Notes under the pieces: generated by a model
The model's input: the letters and a program-made list of their open reading frames with translations, nothing else
Database searches by the model: none
Told to the model about the DNA's origin: nothing
In this document: in pieces, positions 8,740 to 18,675 of the stretch
How positions within the stretch are numbered: the stretch's first letter is position 1
Layout: each line of letters starts with the position of its first letter
NCBI RefSeq assembly: GCF_013299175.1
Contig: NZ_JAAFKF010000020.1
Location: 1 to 44,499, forward strand
Source of the DNA: Sphaerotilus sp.
GTDB taxonomy: Bacteria > Pseudomonadota > Gammaproteobacteria > Burkholderiales > Burkholderiaceae_C
Direction of reading: 5' to 3'
DNA: 44,499 nucleotides
Position numbers and translations under genes: made by a program

Positions 8740-10128
8740 TCAGGCCAGCACCCAGGTCGTGCCTTGGGGGTTGTCCTTCAGGACGATGCCCTGCGCCGCC
8801 AGTGCCGCACGGATGCGGTCGGCCTCGGCGAAATTGCGCGCGGCCTTGGCGGCAGCACGGGCCGCGATCCGGGCCTCGATGTCGGACTCGTCCACCGTGG
8901 CCGGGCCGGCGCCAGACTGCAGGAACTGCCGCGCCGGCTGCTGCAACACGCCCAGCACGCCGCCCAGGCGCCACAGCAGCGCAGCGGTCTCGGCCGAGCG
9001 GCTGCGGTTGACCTCGCCGGCCAGCTCGAACAGCACCGCCACGGCGATCGGCGTGTTGAAGTCGTCGTCCATCGCCGCCTGGAAGCGGGCGGCGGCGGGG
9101 TGGGTCCAGTCGATCTCGGCGGGTGCCGTGTCGGGGGCCACGGCATCGAGCGCGGTGTAGAGCCGGCGCAGTGCGCTGCGGGCATCGTCGAGACCGGCGT
9201 CGCTGAAATTGAACGGGCTGCGGTAGTGGACGCGCAGCATGAAAAACCGCAGCGTCTCGCCGTCGTAGGACTTCAGCACATCGCGGATGGTGAAGAAGTT
9301 GCCCAGCGACTTGGACATCTTCTCGTTGTCCACATTGAGGAAGCCGTTGTGCATCCAGGTCTTCGCGAAGGGCTTGCCGTTGGCGCCTTCGCTCTGGGCG
9401 ATCTCGTTCTCGTGGTGCGGGAACTGCAGGTCCAGCCCGCCACCGTGGATGTCGAAGGTCTCGCCCAGCAGCGCGCAGCCCATGGCCGAGCATTCGATGT
9501 GCCAGCCGGGCCGCCCCGCGCCGTAGGGCGAGGCGTACTTGGCATCCGCCGGCTCCTCCGGCTTGGCGGATTTCCACAGCACGAAATCGAGCGGATCGTC
9601 CTTGCCATCGGCCACCGCCACACGCTCGCCGGCGCGCAGGTCGTCGAGCGACTTGCCCGAGAGCTTGCCGTAGCCGGGGAAGCGGCGCACGGCGTAGTTC
9701 ACGTCGCCATGGCCCGACTGGTAGGCCAGCCCCTTGTCCTGCAGCGTGCGGATCATCGCCAGCATCTGCGGCACGTACTCGGTGGCACGCGGCTCGTGGG
9801 TCGGGCGCTCGATGCCGAGTGCGCCGATGTCGGCGTGCATGGCCGCGGTCATCTCGTCCGTGAGCTGGCGGATGGTGATGCCGCGCTCGACGGCACGGCG
9901 GATGATCTTGTCGTCGATGTCCGTGATGTTGCGCACATAGGTGACTTGCCAGCCGCTCGCCCGCAGCCAGCGTTGCACCACATCGAAGGCCATCATCATG
10001 CGGGCGTGGCCGATGTGGCAAAAGTCGTAGATGGTCATGCCGCACACGTACATGCGCACATGGCCAGGGTCGATCGACTGGAAGTCTTCAAGCGAACGCG
10101 TGAGGCTGTTGTGGATACGCAGGGTCAT
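8740..10128 (-). CDS. cysS: Cysteinyl-tRNA synthetase
   Basis: A 462-aa class I aminoacyl-tRNA synthetase that charges tRNA-Cys. The class I signatures are present: [19 protein letters not shown] (a zinc-ligand cysteine followed by the HIGH motif) and [15 protein letters not shown] (KMSKS). GWHIECSAM and [12 protein letters not shown] supply the other zinc ligands and the CysS-specific block. The open frame runs 37 codons further upstream, but [17 protein letters not shown] at 10128 is the family start. The divergent L,D-transpeptidase gene begins 120 bases away; within that gap TATACT on the minus strand (10161-10166) is a possible -10 element without a clear -35. Confidence 0.97.
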   Translation of the reverse strand: MTLRIHNSLTRSLEDFQSIDPGHVRMYVCGMTIYDFCHIGHARMMMAFDVVQRWLRASGWQVTYVRNITDIDDKIIRRAVERGITIRQLTDEMTAAMHADIGALGIERPTHEPRATEYVPQMLAMIRTLQDKGLAYQSGHGDVNYAVRRFPGYGKLSGKSLDDLRAGERVAVADGKDDPLDFVLWKSAKPEEPADAKYASPYGAGRPGWHIECSAMGCALLGETFDIHGGGLDLQFPHHENEIAQSEGANGKPFAKTWMHNGFLNVDNEKMSKSLGNFFTIRDVLKSYDGETLRFFMLRVHYRSPFNFSDAGLDDARSALRRLYTALDAVAPDTAPAEIDWTHPAAARFQAAMDDDFNTPIAVAVLFELAGEVNRSRSAETAALLWRLGGVLGVLQQPARQFLQSGAGPATVDESDIEARIAARAAAKAARNFAEADRIRAALAAQGIVLKDNPQGTTWVLA

Positions 10129-10248
10129 CGCTTCTGTCAGGAGTGCGGGGTGGGCGGGGCAGTATAGCTGCGCCCCATCGGGGCCGGGATGGTGGGTTCG
10201 CCCGCGTCCCAAGGGCGGCTCCGGTTTCAAAAAATGCACAATTCAGCC

Positions 10249-12045
10249 ATGTCCTCACACCAGACGCCACGGTTCAACCGGCTGCTGGCGGCCACGCTGG
10301 CTGCCGGTTGGCTGCACGCCGCCGGTGCCACCGAGCCGCCCCCGCAGGCGCCCGACCCCCTGCGCACGCAGGCCATGGCATTGGTCGCGCAGCAGCAGGA
10401 CGCCCAGGCGCTGGCCCTGTTCGAAGCCCGTGTGCAGCGCCAGCCCGGTCAGGCGCAGGCGCTGATCGACCTGGGGGTGGTGCTGGCGCGGCTGGGGCGG
10501 CTGCCCGAGGCACGCCAGCGTTTCGACGAGGCCCTGCGCACCAGCCCGCTGCACGCCCTGGCCCACGACAACCTCGTGCAACTCCAGCTCAACATGGCCC
10601 GCCACGCCTACGCCGCCGCCCTGCACGCCAGCGATCCGCTGCCCGCCGCCGACAGCGGCCTGCAATGGAGTCCCGATCCGACACCGCTGGCGCCGACCCT
10701 GGCCGCCGAGGCGCTGCTGGCCTCGGCCCCGCCGGCCATGGGTGCGGCCGTGCTGTGGACCGCACGGCTCGACCCCATGGCCTGGCTGCGCCCGCTGCTG
10801 GCCTCGCTGGCCCTGCTGACCCTGGGCGCCACCGCCTGGGCCGTGAACCGGCGCCTGCCCGCAGTCGTGGACGCCACCCCACCACCGGCCGCCACCGCCT
10901 CGCCGCCGGCCACGGTCGCCGTCCCCGAACACGAGCGCGCCGTGCCCGAGGAGCGGCTGATCCAGGTCTACCGCCTGATCGGGCAAGGGCACTGGGCACG
11001 GGCACTGGAGGCGGCAGAGGCACTCGTGCGCGACCAGCCACGCTTCACGCTGGCGCAACTCGTCTACGGCGATCTGTTGCTGGCCCACAGCGGCGTCCTG
11101 CGCGGTTTCGGGCGTGGCACGGCACAGGCCCCCGGTGGCGGCGCCACCCAGATCGCACCGCTGCAGCTCGAAGCCCGCCAGCGCCTGGCCGCCTGGCAAG
11201 CGCCACCGCCGCCGGGCATGGTGCCGCGCGGCGTGCTGCTGCTGCCGGCGTCGGTGCGGCAGGTGGTGGTGGTGGACGGGCTGCGCTCACGGCTGTTCGT
11301 GCTGGAGCACCGGGCCGGGCAGCTCGTGCCGACCGCCAGCCTCTACGCCGCCATCGGCCGACTCGGCGTCGGCAAGCAAGACGAAGGCGATCAGCGCACA
11401 CCGCTGGGTGTCTATGACATCACGGGCCGGCTCGGCAGCCAGCAGGTGGGCGATTTCTACGGTGCGGGCGCCCTGCCGCTGAGCTATCCCAACGAACACG
11501 ACCGGCGCCTGCACCGCACCGGCGCCAACATCTGGCTCCACGGCACCCGCGCCGACCGCCACGCCGAGGCCCCCTTCTCCAGCAACGGCTGCATCGTCCT
11601 GTCCAACCCCGACATGGAGCGGCTGCTGCGCGACCTCGTCCCGCGCCGCACCCCGGTGGTCATCGCGGAGCGACTGGAGTGGATACACCCCAAGTCACTG
11701 GCGGACACCCGCAACGCCGCGGTGGCGCTGGCCGAGTCGTGGCGCCAGGCGCGCATGCAGGCCGACCCGTCCCGGTTGCTCGGGCTGTACGCGCGGTCCT
11801 TCGACAACGGGCTGCAGGGCTGGGCCGAGTGGCAGCGCCAGCTCGCGAAAGACACCGCCAGCGGCTCCGGCCGGGAGCGCGAGTTGCTCGACCTCACCAT
11901 CCTGGACAACGCGGACGGCAGCGACGCGCTGTTCATCACCTTCCGCGAAGTGCTGCGCGGCAGTGCCTCCGGAAGCCTGCGCCGGCAGTACTGGGCCCGC
12001 GAGCGTGGACAATGGAAGATCTTTTCTGAAGGAGTGTTGGAATGA
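10249..12045 (+). CDS. TPR-containing L,D-transpeptidase (YkuD, Cds6-like)
   Basis: A 598-aa envelope enzyme predicted to form or exchange peptidoglycan L,D-crosslinks or protein anchors. Order: an N-terminal hydrophobic stretch (about residues 9-27, possible signal), tetratricopeptide repeats (about 38-120), a central membrane segment (about 178-199), a proline/alanine-rich linker, more helical repeats (about 235-285), a YkuD domain (about 326-475), and a C-terminal NTF2-like domain (about 500-598) like that of Cds6-type transpeptidases. The catalytic motif is intact: H431-G-T, then S444-S-N-G-C448-I-V. ATG 10249 was chosen; ATG 10234 in frame is an alternative. Its stop overlaps the ppiA start (ATGA), so it heads a five-gene overlapping operon. 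Confidence 0.85.
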   Translation: MSSHQTPRFNRLLAATLAAGWLHAAGATEPPPQAPDPLRTQAMALVAQQQDAQALALFEARVQRQPGQAQALIDLGVVLARLGRLPEARQRFDEALRTSPLHALAHDNLVQLQLNMARHAYAAALHASDPLPAADSGLQWSPDPTPLAPTLAAEALLASAPPAMGAAVLWTARLDPMAWLRPLLASLALLTLGATAWAVNRRLPAVVDATPPPAATASPPATVAVPEHERAVPEERLIQVYRLIGQGHWARALEAAEALVRDQPRFTLAQLVYGDLLLAHSGVLRGFGRGTAQAPGGGATQIAPLQLEARQRLAAWQAPPPPGMVPRGVLLLPASVRQVVVVDGLRSRLFVLEHRAGQLVPTASLYAAIGRLGVGKQDEGDQRTPLGVYDITGRLGSQQVGDFYGAGALPLSYPNEHDRRLHRTGANIWLHGTRADRHAEAPFSSNGCIVLSNPDMERLLRDLVPRRTPVVIAERLEWIHPKSLADTRNAAVALAESWRQARMQADPSRLLGLYARSFDNGLQGWAEWQRQLAKDTASGSGRERELLDLTILDNADGSDALFITFREVLRGSASGSLRRQYWARERGQWKIFSEGVLE

Positions 12046-12611
12046 GTTCATCTCAGCTCGTGCGCGCTGCGGCGGCCCTGGCCCTCGGTCTGGCCCTCAG
12101 CGGTGGCGCCAGCGCCGAGAAGGTGCGCCTGACCACGTCGATGGGCGACATCGTCGTGGACCTGGACGCCGCCAAGGCCCCCAAGTCGGTGGCCAACTTC
12201 GTCGAGTACGTCAAGGCCGGCCACTACGACGGCACCATCTTCCACCGCGTGATCAGCAACTTCATGGTGCAGGGCGGCGGCATGGAGCCGGGCATGAAGG
12301 AAAAGCCCACCCGTGCCCCGATCCCGCTGGAAAGCCGCAACGGCCTGAGCAACACCCGCGGCACGCTGGCGATGGCGCGCACGATGGTGCCGGACTCGGC
12401 CACGTCGCAGTTCTTCATCAACGTGAAGGACAATCCCTTCCTCGACCAGCCCAACTCGCAGGACGGCAACGGTTACGCGGTGTTCGGGCGCGTGGTCGAA
12501 GGCATGGACATCGTGGACAAGATCCGCGCCGTGCCCACCGGCAACGCCGGACGGCACCAGAACGTCCCCGTCGAGCCGGTCCTCATCAAAAAAGCCTCTC
12601 TGGAAAAGTAA
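12042..12611 (+). CDS. ppiA: Peptidylprolyl isomerase, cyclophilin type, exported (PpiA-like)
   Basis: A 189-aa cyclophilin catalysing cis-trans isomerisation of X-Pro bonds. Residues 1-25 form a signal peptide with cleavage expected after SGGASA, so it acts in the periplasm. The catalytic block [20 protein letters not shown] contains the conserved Phe-His-Arg and Gln, and [16 protein letters not shown] and [16 protein letters not shown] are family motifs. It overlaps the transpeptidase gene by four bases and is followed 13 bases later by a cytoplasmic paralogue, which suggests tandem duplication. A role in folding outer-membrane or periplasmic proteins is inferred. Confidence 0.93.
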   Translation: MSSSQLVRAAAALALGLALSGGASAEKVRLTTSMGDIVVDLDAAKAPKSVANFVEYVKAGHYDGTIFHRVISNFMVQGGGMEPGMKEKPTRAPIPLESRNGLSNTRGTLAMARTMVPDSATSQFFINVKDNPFLDQPNSQDGNGYAVFGRVVEGMDIVDKIRAVPTGNAGRHQNVPVEPVLIKKASLEK

Positions 12612-12624
12612 CAGGAACACTGTC

Positions 12625-13131
12625 ATGGCAGCCCCCCAAGTCGATCTGCACACCACCCTCGGCACCATCCGCATCGAACTCGATGACGCGAAGGCGCCCC
12701 TGTCGGCCGCCAACTTCCTCAGCTACGTCAACAGCGGCCACTACGACGGCACCGTCTTCCACCGCGTCATCAAGGGCTTCATGGTCCAGGGCGGCGGCAT
12801 GGAAGCCGGTCTGAAGCAGAAGCCCACGCAAGGCGAGATCAAGAACGAAGCCAACAACGGCGTGAAGAACGAGAAGTACACGCTGGCGATGGCGCGCACC
12901 AACGCGCCGCACTCGGCCACCTCGCAGTTCTTCATCAACGTCGCCAAGAACGACTTCCTGAACTTCACCGCCGAAAACGGATCGGGCTGGGGCTACGCCG
13001 TGTTCGGCCGCGTGGTCGATGGCACCGCGGTGGTGGACCAGATCGAGAAGGTCCGCACCGGCAAGCGTGGCTTCCACGACGACGTGCCGGTCGAGGATGT
13101 CGTCCTCACCCGCGCCGTGGTCGTGGAGTGA
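12625..13131 (+). CDS. ppiB: Peptidylprolyl isomerase, cyclophilin type, cytoplasmic (PpiB)
   Basis: A 168-aa cyclophilin without a signal peptide, hence cytoplasmic. It has the active-site block [20 protein letters not shown] and [16 protein letters not shown]. It is clearly homologous to the upstream exported cyclophilin but differs in having no leader and a longer insertion ([13 protein letters not shown]). A Shine-Dalgarno-like AACAGGAAC precedes ATG 12625. Its TGA stop overlaps the GTG start of lpxH by four bases (GTGA). Confidence 0.95.
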   Translation: MAAPQVDLHTTLGTIRIELDDAKAPLSAANFLSYVNSGHYDGTVFHRVIKGFMVQGGGMEAGLKQKPTQGEIKNEANNGVKNEKYTLAMARTNAPHSATSQFFINVAKNDFLNFTAENGSGWGYAVFGRVVDGTAVVDQIEKVRTGKRGFHDDVPVEDVVLTRAVVVE

Positions 13132-13919
13132 GCCTGACGGTGCCGGTCCAGGTGCTCCATGCCGCGCCGCACTGGCGCTGCGTGGACATCGTCTCCGACC
13201 TGCACCTCAGTCTGGACACGCCGCGCACCGCCGCGGCGCTGTCCGGCTACCTGCACACCACCGACGCCGACGCCGTGCTGGTGCTCGGCGACCTCTTCGA
13301 GGTCTGGGTCGGGGACGATGTGCTGGACAGCGCGGATGGCTTCGAGTCCCGCGTGCTGCGCCAGTTCGCCGACTGCGCCGCACACTGCACGGTAGCGATG
13401 CTGGTCGGCAACCGCGATTTCCTGCTCGGCCCGCGTGCTGCGGCGCTCGCGGGCTGGCAGGTGCTGGACGAGGTCTGCATGCTCGACGCCTTCGGTCGGC
13501 GCACAGTGCTGGTCCATGGCGACGCGCAGTGTCTGGCGGACGTGGACTACCAGCGGTTCCGCCGACAAGCGCGTGACCCGGCGTGGCAGCAGCAGTTCCT
13601 CGCCCAGCCGCTGGAACGCCGCCGTGACTTCGCGCGCGGACTGCGCGACAGCAGCGAACACCGCAAGCGCACGCTGGGCATGGCCGCCTACCCCGATCTG
13701 GACCGTGACGCCATGCGCGATCTCCTGCGCCAGCACCAAGCCACGGCGCTGATCCACGGCCACACCCACCGCCCGGGCGACGAGGCGCTGGGCGACGGGC
13801 TGGTGCGCCATGTGCTCACCGACTGGGATCTGGACCACGGCTCAGCCGCCCCCCGCGCCGAAGTGCTTCGCCTGACAGCGGGTGGCGTGCAGCGTGTGCC
13901 CTTGTCGCAGGCATGCTGA
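13128..13919 (+). CDS. lpxH: UDP-2,3-diacylglucosamine diphosphatase (LpxH)
   Basis: A 263-aa calcineurin-type metallophosphoesterase that hydrolyses UDP-2,3-diacylglucosamine to lipid X in lipid A synthesis at the inner membrane. Metal-binding motifs are all present: SDLHLS (D24, H26), [11 protein letters not shown] (D55), GNRDF (N95), VHGD (H130) and HGHTHRP near residue 214. [11 protein letters not shown] is diagnostic for LpxH over general phosphoesterases. The GTG start at 13128 overlaps the ppiB stop; the family normally starts a few residues before the DLHLS strand, which agrees. The end overlaps the mtfA start by seven bases. Confidence 0.93.
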   Translation: MSLTVPVQVLHAAPHWRCVDIVSDLHLSLDTPRTAAALSGYLHTTDADAVLVLGDLFEVWVGDDVLDSADGFESRVLRQFADCAAHCTVAMLVGNRDFLLGPRAAALAGWQVLDEVCMLDAFGRRTVLVHGDAQCLADVDYQRFRRQARDPAWQQQFLAQPLERRRDFARGLRDSSEHRKRTLGMAAYPDLDRDAMRDLLRQHQATALIHGHTHRPGDEALGDGLVRHVLTDWDLDHGSAAPRAEVLRLTAGGVQRVPLSQAC

Positions 13920-14710
13920 GGCGCTGGCTGGACGCATGGCAACAGCGGCGCACGCAGCGCGTGCTGACGCAACGCGCCATTCCGGATGACCTGTGGCTTG
14001 ACACGCTGCGGGCCTATCCCTTCCTGACCCGGCGCCCCCTGCCCGACCTGCTGCGGCTGCGCGAACTGGCAACGCTGTTCCTGGCGCAGAAGGAGTTCAG
14101 CACCGCGGAGGGGCTGAGCCTCACGGACGCGATGGCGGTTGCCGTGGCGGCACAGGCCTGCGTGCCCGTGCTGCACCTGCCGGGCGGACTCGATCTGTAC
14201 GGCGGATTTGTCGGCATCGTGCTGCACCCGCACGAGGTCGTCGTGCAACGTCAGTGGAGCGATGAAGCCGGCGTCGTCCACAGCGGCGACGAGGTGCTGG
14301 CGGGCGAGGCCATGGACGGCGGCCCGGTCATGCTGTCGTGGCAGGACGTGCAGATGGCCGGCGAGCGCGACCGGTCCGAGGACGGCTACAACGTCGTGAT
14401 CCACGAGTTTGCCCATGTGCTCGACATGCACCACGGCAGCGTCGATGGCTGCCCCGCGCTGCCCGACCGGGCGATGCGGACACGCTGGCGCGACGTGATG
14501 GCCCGCGCCCTGGTGCAGCACACCACCGAAGTGGACAGCGGACAACCCACCTGGCTCGACCCCTACGCCGCGCAGGGGCCGGAAGAGTTTTTTCCCGTCA
14601 CTGCAGAAGCATTCTTCGTCGCGCCAGACGGTTTGCGGGCCGAGTTTCCGGAGGTCTACACGCTGCTGAGCGCGTACTTCGGCCAGGATCCGGTGCGCTT
14701 CAAGGCATGA
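13913..14710 (+). CDS. mtfA: MtfA-family zinc peptidase (Mlc titration factor A)
   Basis: A 265-aa zinc metallopeptidase of the MtfA family. In E. coli MtfA binds the glucose repressor Mlc and has aminopeptidase activity; whether an Mlc partner exists here is unknown. The zinc motif HEFAHVLDMHHG has H164, E165 and H168, and a downstream glutamate in TAEAFFV is the likely third ligand. FVGIVLHPHEVVV is another conserved block. It overlaps the end of lpxH by seven bases and closes the operon. The role in this organism could be envelope or regulatory proteolysis rather than glucose control. Confidence 0.9.
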   Translation: MLRRWLDAWQQRRTQRVLTQRAIPDDLWLDTLRAYPFLTRRPLPDLLRLRELATLFLAQKEFSTAEGLSLTDAMAVAVAAQACVPVLHLPGGLDLYGGFVGIVLHPHEVVVQRQWSDEAGVVHSGDEVLAGEAMDGGPVMLSWQDVQMAGERDRSEDGYNVVIHEFAHVLDMHHGSVDGCPALPDRAMRTRWRDVMARALVQHTTEVDSGQPTWLDPYAAQGPEEFFPVTAEAFFVAPDGLRAEFPEVYTLLSAYFGQDPVRFKA

Positions 14711-14717
14711 GCGCATG

Positions 14718-14739
14718 AAAAAAGGGCCTTGCGGCCCTT
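14718..14739 (-). terminator. Intrinsic terminator of clpA
   Basis: A 7-bp stem (AAGGGCC at 14722-14728 with GGCCCTT at 14733-14739) with a TTGC loop runs into TTTTTT on the minus strand, 25 bases after the clpA stop. On the plus strand only TT follows the stem, so it serves clpA better than mtfA. Confidence 0.85.
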
Positions 14740-14763
14740 CGGGAGACAACATCCGATCGGGCA

Positions 14764-17076
14764 TCAAGCCGTCGCCGGCTCCGCCTTCGGCTTGTCGCTC
14801 TTGTCGCGCGGCTCGATGTCGAGCTGCACTTCACCCGCCTCGTTCACGTCCACCGTCAGACGCCCACCGTCCGTCAGGCTGCCGAACAGCAACTCGTCGG
14901 CCAGTGCGCGGCGGATCGTGTCCTGGATCAGGCGCTGCATCGGGCGGGCGCCCATCAGCGGATCGAAGCCCTTCTTGCCCAGGTGCTGGCGCAGCGCATC
15001 GGTGAAGGTGACTTCGACCTTCTTCTCGCTGAGCTGGCCTTCGAGCTGCAGCAGGAACTTGTCCACCACGCGCAGGATGATGTCCTCGTCGAGCGAGCGG
15101 AAGCTGACGATCGCGTCCAGCCGGTTGCGGAACTCGGGCGTGAACATGCGCTTGAGGTCGCCCATCTCGTCGCCGACCTCGCGCGAGTTCGTGAAGCCGA
15201 TGGTGGACTTCTGCAGGTTCTCGGCGCCCGCGTTGGTCGTCATGATGATGATGACATTGCGGAAGTCGGCCTTGCGCCCGTTGTTGTCGGTCAGCGTGCC
15301 GTGGTCCATGACCTGCAGCAGCACGTTGAAGACATCCGGGTGCGCCTTCTCGATCTCGTCCAGCAGCAGCACGCAGTGCGGCTTCTTCGTGACCGCCTCG
15401 GTCAGCAGACCGCCCTGGTCGAAGCCAACGTAGCCCGGAGGTGCGCCGATCAGGCGGCTGACGGCGTGGCGCTCCATGTACTCGGACATGTCGAAGCGCA
15501 GCAGGTCGATGCCGAGGATGTAGGCCATCTGCTTGGCCACTTCGGTCTTGCCCACGCCGGTCGGGCCGCTGAACAGGAAGGCACCGATCGGCTTGTCCGG
15601 CTTGCCCAGACCCGAACGCGCCATCTTGATCGCGCCGGCCAGCGCGTCGATCGCAGCGTCCTGACCGAACACGACGCTCTTGAGGTCGCGGTCGAGCGTC
15701 TTGAGCTTGCTGCGGTCGTCGGTGGTGACGCTGGCGGGCGGGATGCGCGCGATCTTGGCGACGATGTCCTCGACTTCGGTGCGGGTGATGCGTTTTTTCG
15801 CCTTGCCCTTCGGCAACACGCGCTGCGCCGCACCCACTTCATCGATCACGTCGATGGCCTTGTCGGGCAGGTGGCGATCGTTGATGTACTTGGCAGAGAG
15901 TTCGGCTGCTGCCTGCAGGGCACCCAGGTCGTACTTGACGCCATGGTGCTCTTCAAACCGCGACTTCAGCCCCTTGAGGATCTCCACCGTCTGCTCGACC
16001 GTCGGCTCGGCCACATCGACCTTCTGGAAGCGGCGGGACAGCGCGGCGTCCTTCTCGAAGATGCCGCGGTACTCGGTGAACGTGGTCGCACCGATGCACT
16101 TGATCTGGCCGGAACTCAGCGCCGGCTTGAGGAGGTTGCTGGCGTCGAGCGTGCCGCCGGACGCCGCACCCGCACCGATCAGCGTGTGGATCTCGTCGAT
16201 GAACAGCACCGCATGCGGCTGGTCCTTCAACTGCTTGAGCACGCCCTTCAGGCGCTGCTCGAAGTCACCGCGGTACTTGGTGCCCGCCAGCAGCGCGCCC
16301 ATGTCGAGCGAGTAGACCGTCGATTCGGCGAGCACGTCCGGCACTTCGCCCTGCGTGATGCGCCAGGCCAGCCCCTCGGCGATCGCCGTCTTGCCCACGC
16401 CGGCCTCGCCGACCAGCAGCGGGTTGTTCTTGCGCCGGCGGCACAGGATCTGGACCACGCGCTCGACCTCGTGCTCGCGGCCGATCAGCGGATCGATGCG
16501 GCCATCACGGGCGGCCTGGTTGAGGTTCTGGGTGTACTGGTCGAGGGGCGAACCCTTGCCGCTGTCGCCGTCGTCCTTCTCGCCTTCCGACGACGCCGAC
16601 GCGGACTCGCCCGGCGCCTTGGTCGGCTCGGGCGGATCGGACTTGCGGATGCCGTGGGCGATGAAGTTCACCACGTCCAGCCGCGTCACCCCCTGCTGGT
16701 GCAGGTAGTAGACGGCGTGCGAATCCTTCTCGCCGAAGATCGCCACCAGCACGTTGGCGCCGGTGACTTCCTTCTTGCCGCTGCCCGTGGACTGCACATG
16801 CATGATCGCCCGCTGGATCACGCGCTGGAAACCGAGCGTGGGCTGGGTGTCCACCTCGTCCGCGCCGCCGACCGTGGGCGTGTTTTCCTTGATGAACTGC
16901 GTGAGACTCTTGCGCAGATCGTCCAGATTGGCTGCGCAGGCACGCAGGACTTCGGATGCCGACGGGTTGTCCAGCAGGGCCAGCAGCAGGTGCTCGACCG
17001 TGATGAACTCGTGGCGCTGCTGGCGCGCCTCGACAAACGCCATGTGCAGACTGACTTCCAACTCTTGCGCAATCAT
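14764..17076 (-). CDS. clpA: ATP-dependent Clp protease ATP-binding subunit ClpA
   Basis: A 770-aa Hsp100 unfoldase that feeds substrates to ClpP. An N-terminal Clp_N repeat domain (about residues 1-150, [20 protein letters not shown]) is followed by two AAA+ modules. The first Walker A is [13 protein letters not shown] and Walker B is [10 protein letters not shown]; the second Walker A is [26 protein letters not shown] and LDAIVSF are other conserved blocks. There is no ClpB middle coiled coil, which identifies it as ClpA. Start 17076 has GGAGGT just upstream and overlaps the clpS stop (ATGA), so the adaptor and unfoldase are translationally coupled. The acidic linker near residue 165 is enriched in Ser/Gly. 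Confidence 0.97.
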   Translation of the reverse strand: MIAQELEVSLHMAFVEARQQRHEFITVEHLLLALLDNPSASEVLRACAANLDDLRKSLTQFIKENTPTVGGADEVDTQPTLGFQRVIQRAIMHVQSTGSGKKEVTGANVLVAIFGEKDSHAVYYLHQQGVTRLDVVNFIAHGIRKSDPPEPTKAPGESASASSEGEKDDGDSGKGSPLDQYTQNLNQAARDGRIDPLIGREHEVERVVQILCRRRKNNPLLVGEAGVGKTAIAEGLAWRITQGEVPDVLAESTVYSLDMGALLAGTKYRGDFEQRLKGVLKQLKDQPHAVLFIDEIHTLIGAGAASGGTLDASNLLKPALSSGQIKCIGATTFTEYRGIFEKDAALSRRFQKVDVAEPTVEQTVEILKGLKSRFEEHHGVKYDLGALQAAAELSAKYINDRHLPDKAIDVIDEVGAAQRVLPKGKAKKRITRTEVEDIVAKIARIPPASVTTDDRSKLKTLDRDLKSVVFGQDAAIDALAGAIKMARSGLGKPDKPIGAFLFSGPTGVGKTEVAKQMAYILGIDLLRFDMSEYMERHAVSRLIGAPPGYVGFDQGGLLTEAVTKKPHCVLLLDEIEKAHPDVFNVLLQVMDHGTLTDNNGRKADFRNVIIIMTTNAGAENLQKSTIGFTNSREVGDEMGDLKRMFTPEFRNRLDAIVSFRSLDEDIILRVVDKFLLQLEGQLSEKKVEVTFTDALRQHLGKKGFDPLMGARPMQRLIQDTIRRALADELLFGSLTDGGRLTVDVNEAGEVQLDIEPRDKSDKPKAEPATA

Positions 17077-17420
17077 GCGACCTCCATAGTGCACTGCAGC
17101 GGGTGCGCCGCTCGCCGTGCCGCTGCCAGAACCAATTCGACCTTTGTCGCTGCGACATCCCGGGTGTAGACCCCGCAGACTGCCCTGCCCTCATGGTGGA
17201 TCTTCAACATGATCTGGGTCGCAGCATCGATGCCGTGGTGGAAGTGCTCCTGCAGCACCATCACCACGAACTCCATCGGTGTGTAATCGTCGTTGAGCAT
17301 CACGACTTGATAGGCGCGTGGGGGTTCAACCCGTTGTTGCTGTCGCTCTTCGACGACAGCACCCTGCCCATCGGCAGGCGGGTTGGGGGATTTCGGTATT
17401 TCCGGCGGGTGGCTGGCCAT
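17073..17420 (-). CDS. clpS: ClpS, adaptor for ClpAP (N-degron recognition)
   Basis: A 115-aa adaptor that binds proteins with destabilising N-terminal residues and hands them to ClpA. The conserved core is [20 protein letters not shown], where the NDDYTPMEF block forms the residue-binding pocket, followed by [19 protein letters not shown] and [13 protein letters not shown]. The first ~33 residues form a flexible proline-rich tail, slightly longer than in E. coli ClpS, that would insert into the ClpA channel. Its stop codon overlaps clpA by four bases. Confidence 0.96.
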   Translation of the reverse strand: MASHPPEIPKSPNPPADGQGAVVEERQQQRVEPPRAYQVVMLNDDYTPMEFVVMVLQEHFHHGIDAATQIMLKIHHEGRAVCGVYTRDVAATKVELVLAAARRAAHPLQCTMEVA

Positions 17421-17553
17421 GGATGCATTCTATCGGCCGTCCGGATTCCGCGCGCGGGCCTTGGACAAGCCGGTGTGGGTCGAGAGGGTTCCACACCGGC
17501 GCGTGCAGCCCCAACAGCGTCACGGCCATGCCCTTGGCACCATCTTCAGATTC

Positions 17554-17582
17554 TTGACAGCATTTCTAACGATCCTCAAAAT
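17554..17582 (+). promoter_or_regulatory. Probable promoter of the cold-shock gene
   Basis: A perfect -35 hexamer TTGACA (17554-17559) is followed after 17 bases by CAAAAT (17577-17582, 4 of 6 matches). Transcription would start near 17589, leaving a leader of about 42 bases. A second TTGACA lies exactly 30 bases downstream (17584-17589) but has no convincing -10. The 17421-17630 gap is otherwise featureless, with a notably AT-rich right half. Confidence 0.5.
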
Positions 17583-17630
17583 CTTGACAAAATTATTGGG
17601 ATTTTCGTTGGGAAACTGGAGAACAAAACG

Positions 17631-17891
17631 ATGGCTATTGGAATGGTCAAATGGTTCAACGATGTGAAGGGTTTCGGCTTCATCGAACCCGAAGGTGGCG
17701 GCGAGGATGTGTTCGCACATTTCTCCGCGATCCAGATGGAGGGATTTCGCACCCTCAAGCAAGGTTCGCAGGTGAGCTACGACCTGATCGACGGACCCAA
17801 GGGCAAGCTGGCACAGAACATCTGCGCGCTGCAGCAGCCCTCTTCACCACGGACGGCGCCCCTGGCACAAGCCGACAACCCCAACACCTGA
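17631..17891 (+). CDS. Cold-shock domain protein with C-terminal tail
   Basis: An 86-aa single-stranded nucleic-acid-binding protein of the CspA family. The five-stranded cold-shock domain occupies about residues 1-67: MVKWFNDVKGFGFIEPEGGG holds RNP1 (KGFGFI), and DVFAHFSAIQMEG holds RNP2. Residues 68-86 form a short disordered tail rich in Ser, Pro and Ala, not seen in classic CspA (about 70 aa). The open frame extends far upstream, but ATG 17631 is the domain start and has GGAG nine bases before it. It probably acts as an RNA chaperone or antiterminator; whether it is cold-induced cannot be seen. Confidence 0.93.
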   Translation: MAIGMVKWFNDVKGFGFIEPEGGGEDVFAHFSAIQMEGFRTLKQGSQVSYDLIDGPKGKLAQNICALQQPSSPRTAPLAQADNPNT

Positions 17892-17952
17892 GGCCCACCA
17901 CTGCACGACAGCACGGCGTCCTTCACCGTGGACGCTGAACCCTGAAACCCCA

Positions 17953-17972
17953 AAGCCCGCGCAAGCGGGCTT
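17953..17972. terminator. Hairpin between convergent csp and membrane-protein genes
   Basis: A perfect 8-bp stem, AAGCCCGC (17953-17960) with GCGGGCTT (17965-17972), loop GCAA. It lies between the converging cold-shock gene and the hemN operon end. T-runs are short on both sides (TTC on plus, TTTGGGGTTT on minus), so termination may be bidirectional but weak. Confidence 0.6.
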
Positions 17973-17979
17973 CACCACC

Positions 17980-18675
17980 TCAGGCGCACCACGCCGCCCA
18001 GGTATTCGTCCAGAGCGCATGGCCGAATGCCCACCCCCCCAGCGCCACCAGCACCGCCCCCGCCATCCGCAGCGACAGCGCCGTCCCGGCCGCCGGCACC
18101 CAGCGCAGCCACAGCAGCGGCCCGGCCAGCAACCCGAGCGAGCTGGTCAGCGCGAACACCGCCATCACCGCCGCCCCTTCGGCCGGCGTCGAAGCCACCG
18201 CCGCCAGCAGCAGCGCCGCGTGCAGCAGCCCGCACGGCAAGGCCGGCCACAACAAGCCCCACGCCGCCGCCCGGACCTCGCCCGGCAGCCGGATGCGGGC
18301 CACACCATCGGGCATGGCGGGCGACCCGCGCTGCGTCCGCTCCAGCCACGCCGACAGGCTGGCCGGCAACGCCCCCTTGAGCAGCATCCACACGCCCAGC
18401 AGGAACAGCACCGCCTGCAAGCCGCTCCACACCGGCCGCAGCCACGCCGCCGACACCGCCAGCCAGCGCACCCCGCCCACCAGCGCCGCCGCCAGCGCAC
18501 CCGCCGCCGCATACGCCAGCAGCCGCCCGCTCAACACCCCCGCCACCGCGCCACCCGGTCGATCCGGCTTGCAGCGCCGCGCCACCGCCGCACAGCCCGT
18601 GCCGCACATCGCCGCACAGTGCGGCGTACCCGCCAGACCCATCAACGCCGCCGTCAAGAGCAAGGCACCCGTCAT
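17980..18675 (-). CDS. UreH/TauE-type membrane protein with Cys motif, cbb3-linked
   Basis: A 231-aa polytopic protein of the UreH-like transmembrane (often labelled sulfite exporter TauE/SafE) family. About six hydrophobic segments are visible. The N-terminus carries GTPHCAAMCGTGCAA, giving H19-C20, C24 and C28, a conserved metal-like motif of this subfamily in or near the first membrane helix. The gene overlaps the hemN stop by one base (TGATG) and sits at the end of the cbb3/FNR island. Members of this subfamily recur next to cco genes in proteobacteria, so a role in oxidase assembly or copper handling is a reasonable inference, while sulfite export is not supported by the context. Confidence 0.8.
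   Translation of the reverse strand: MTGALLLTAALMGLAGTPHCAAMCGTGCAAVARRCKPDRPGGAVAGVLSGRLLAYAAAGALAAALVGGVRWLAVSAAWLRPVWSGLQAVLFLLGVWMLLKGALPASLSAWLERTQRGSPAMPDGVARIRLPGEVRAAAWGLLWPALPCGLLHAALLLAAVASTPAEGAAVMAVFALTSSLGLLAGPLLWLRWVPAAGTALSLRMAGAVLVALGGWAFGHALWTNTWAAWCA

Noticed and set aside
10129-10239. N-terminal extension of CysS to 10239
   Set aside because: The extra 37 residues have no family similarity, run through the divergent promoter region, and ATG 10128 is the conserved start.
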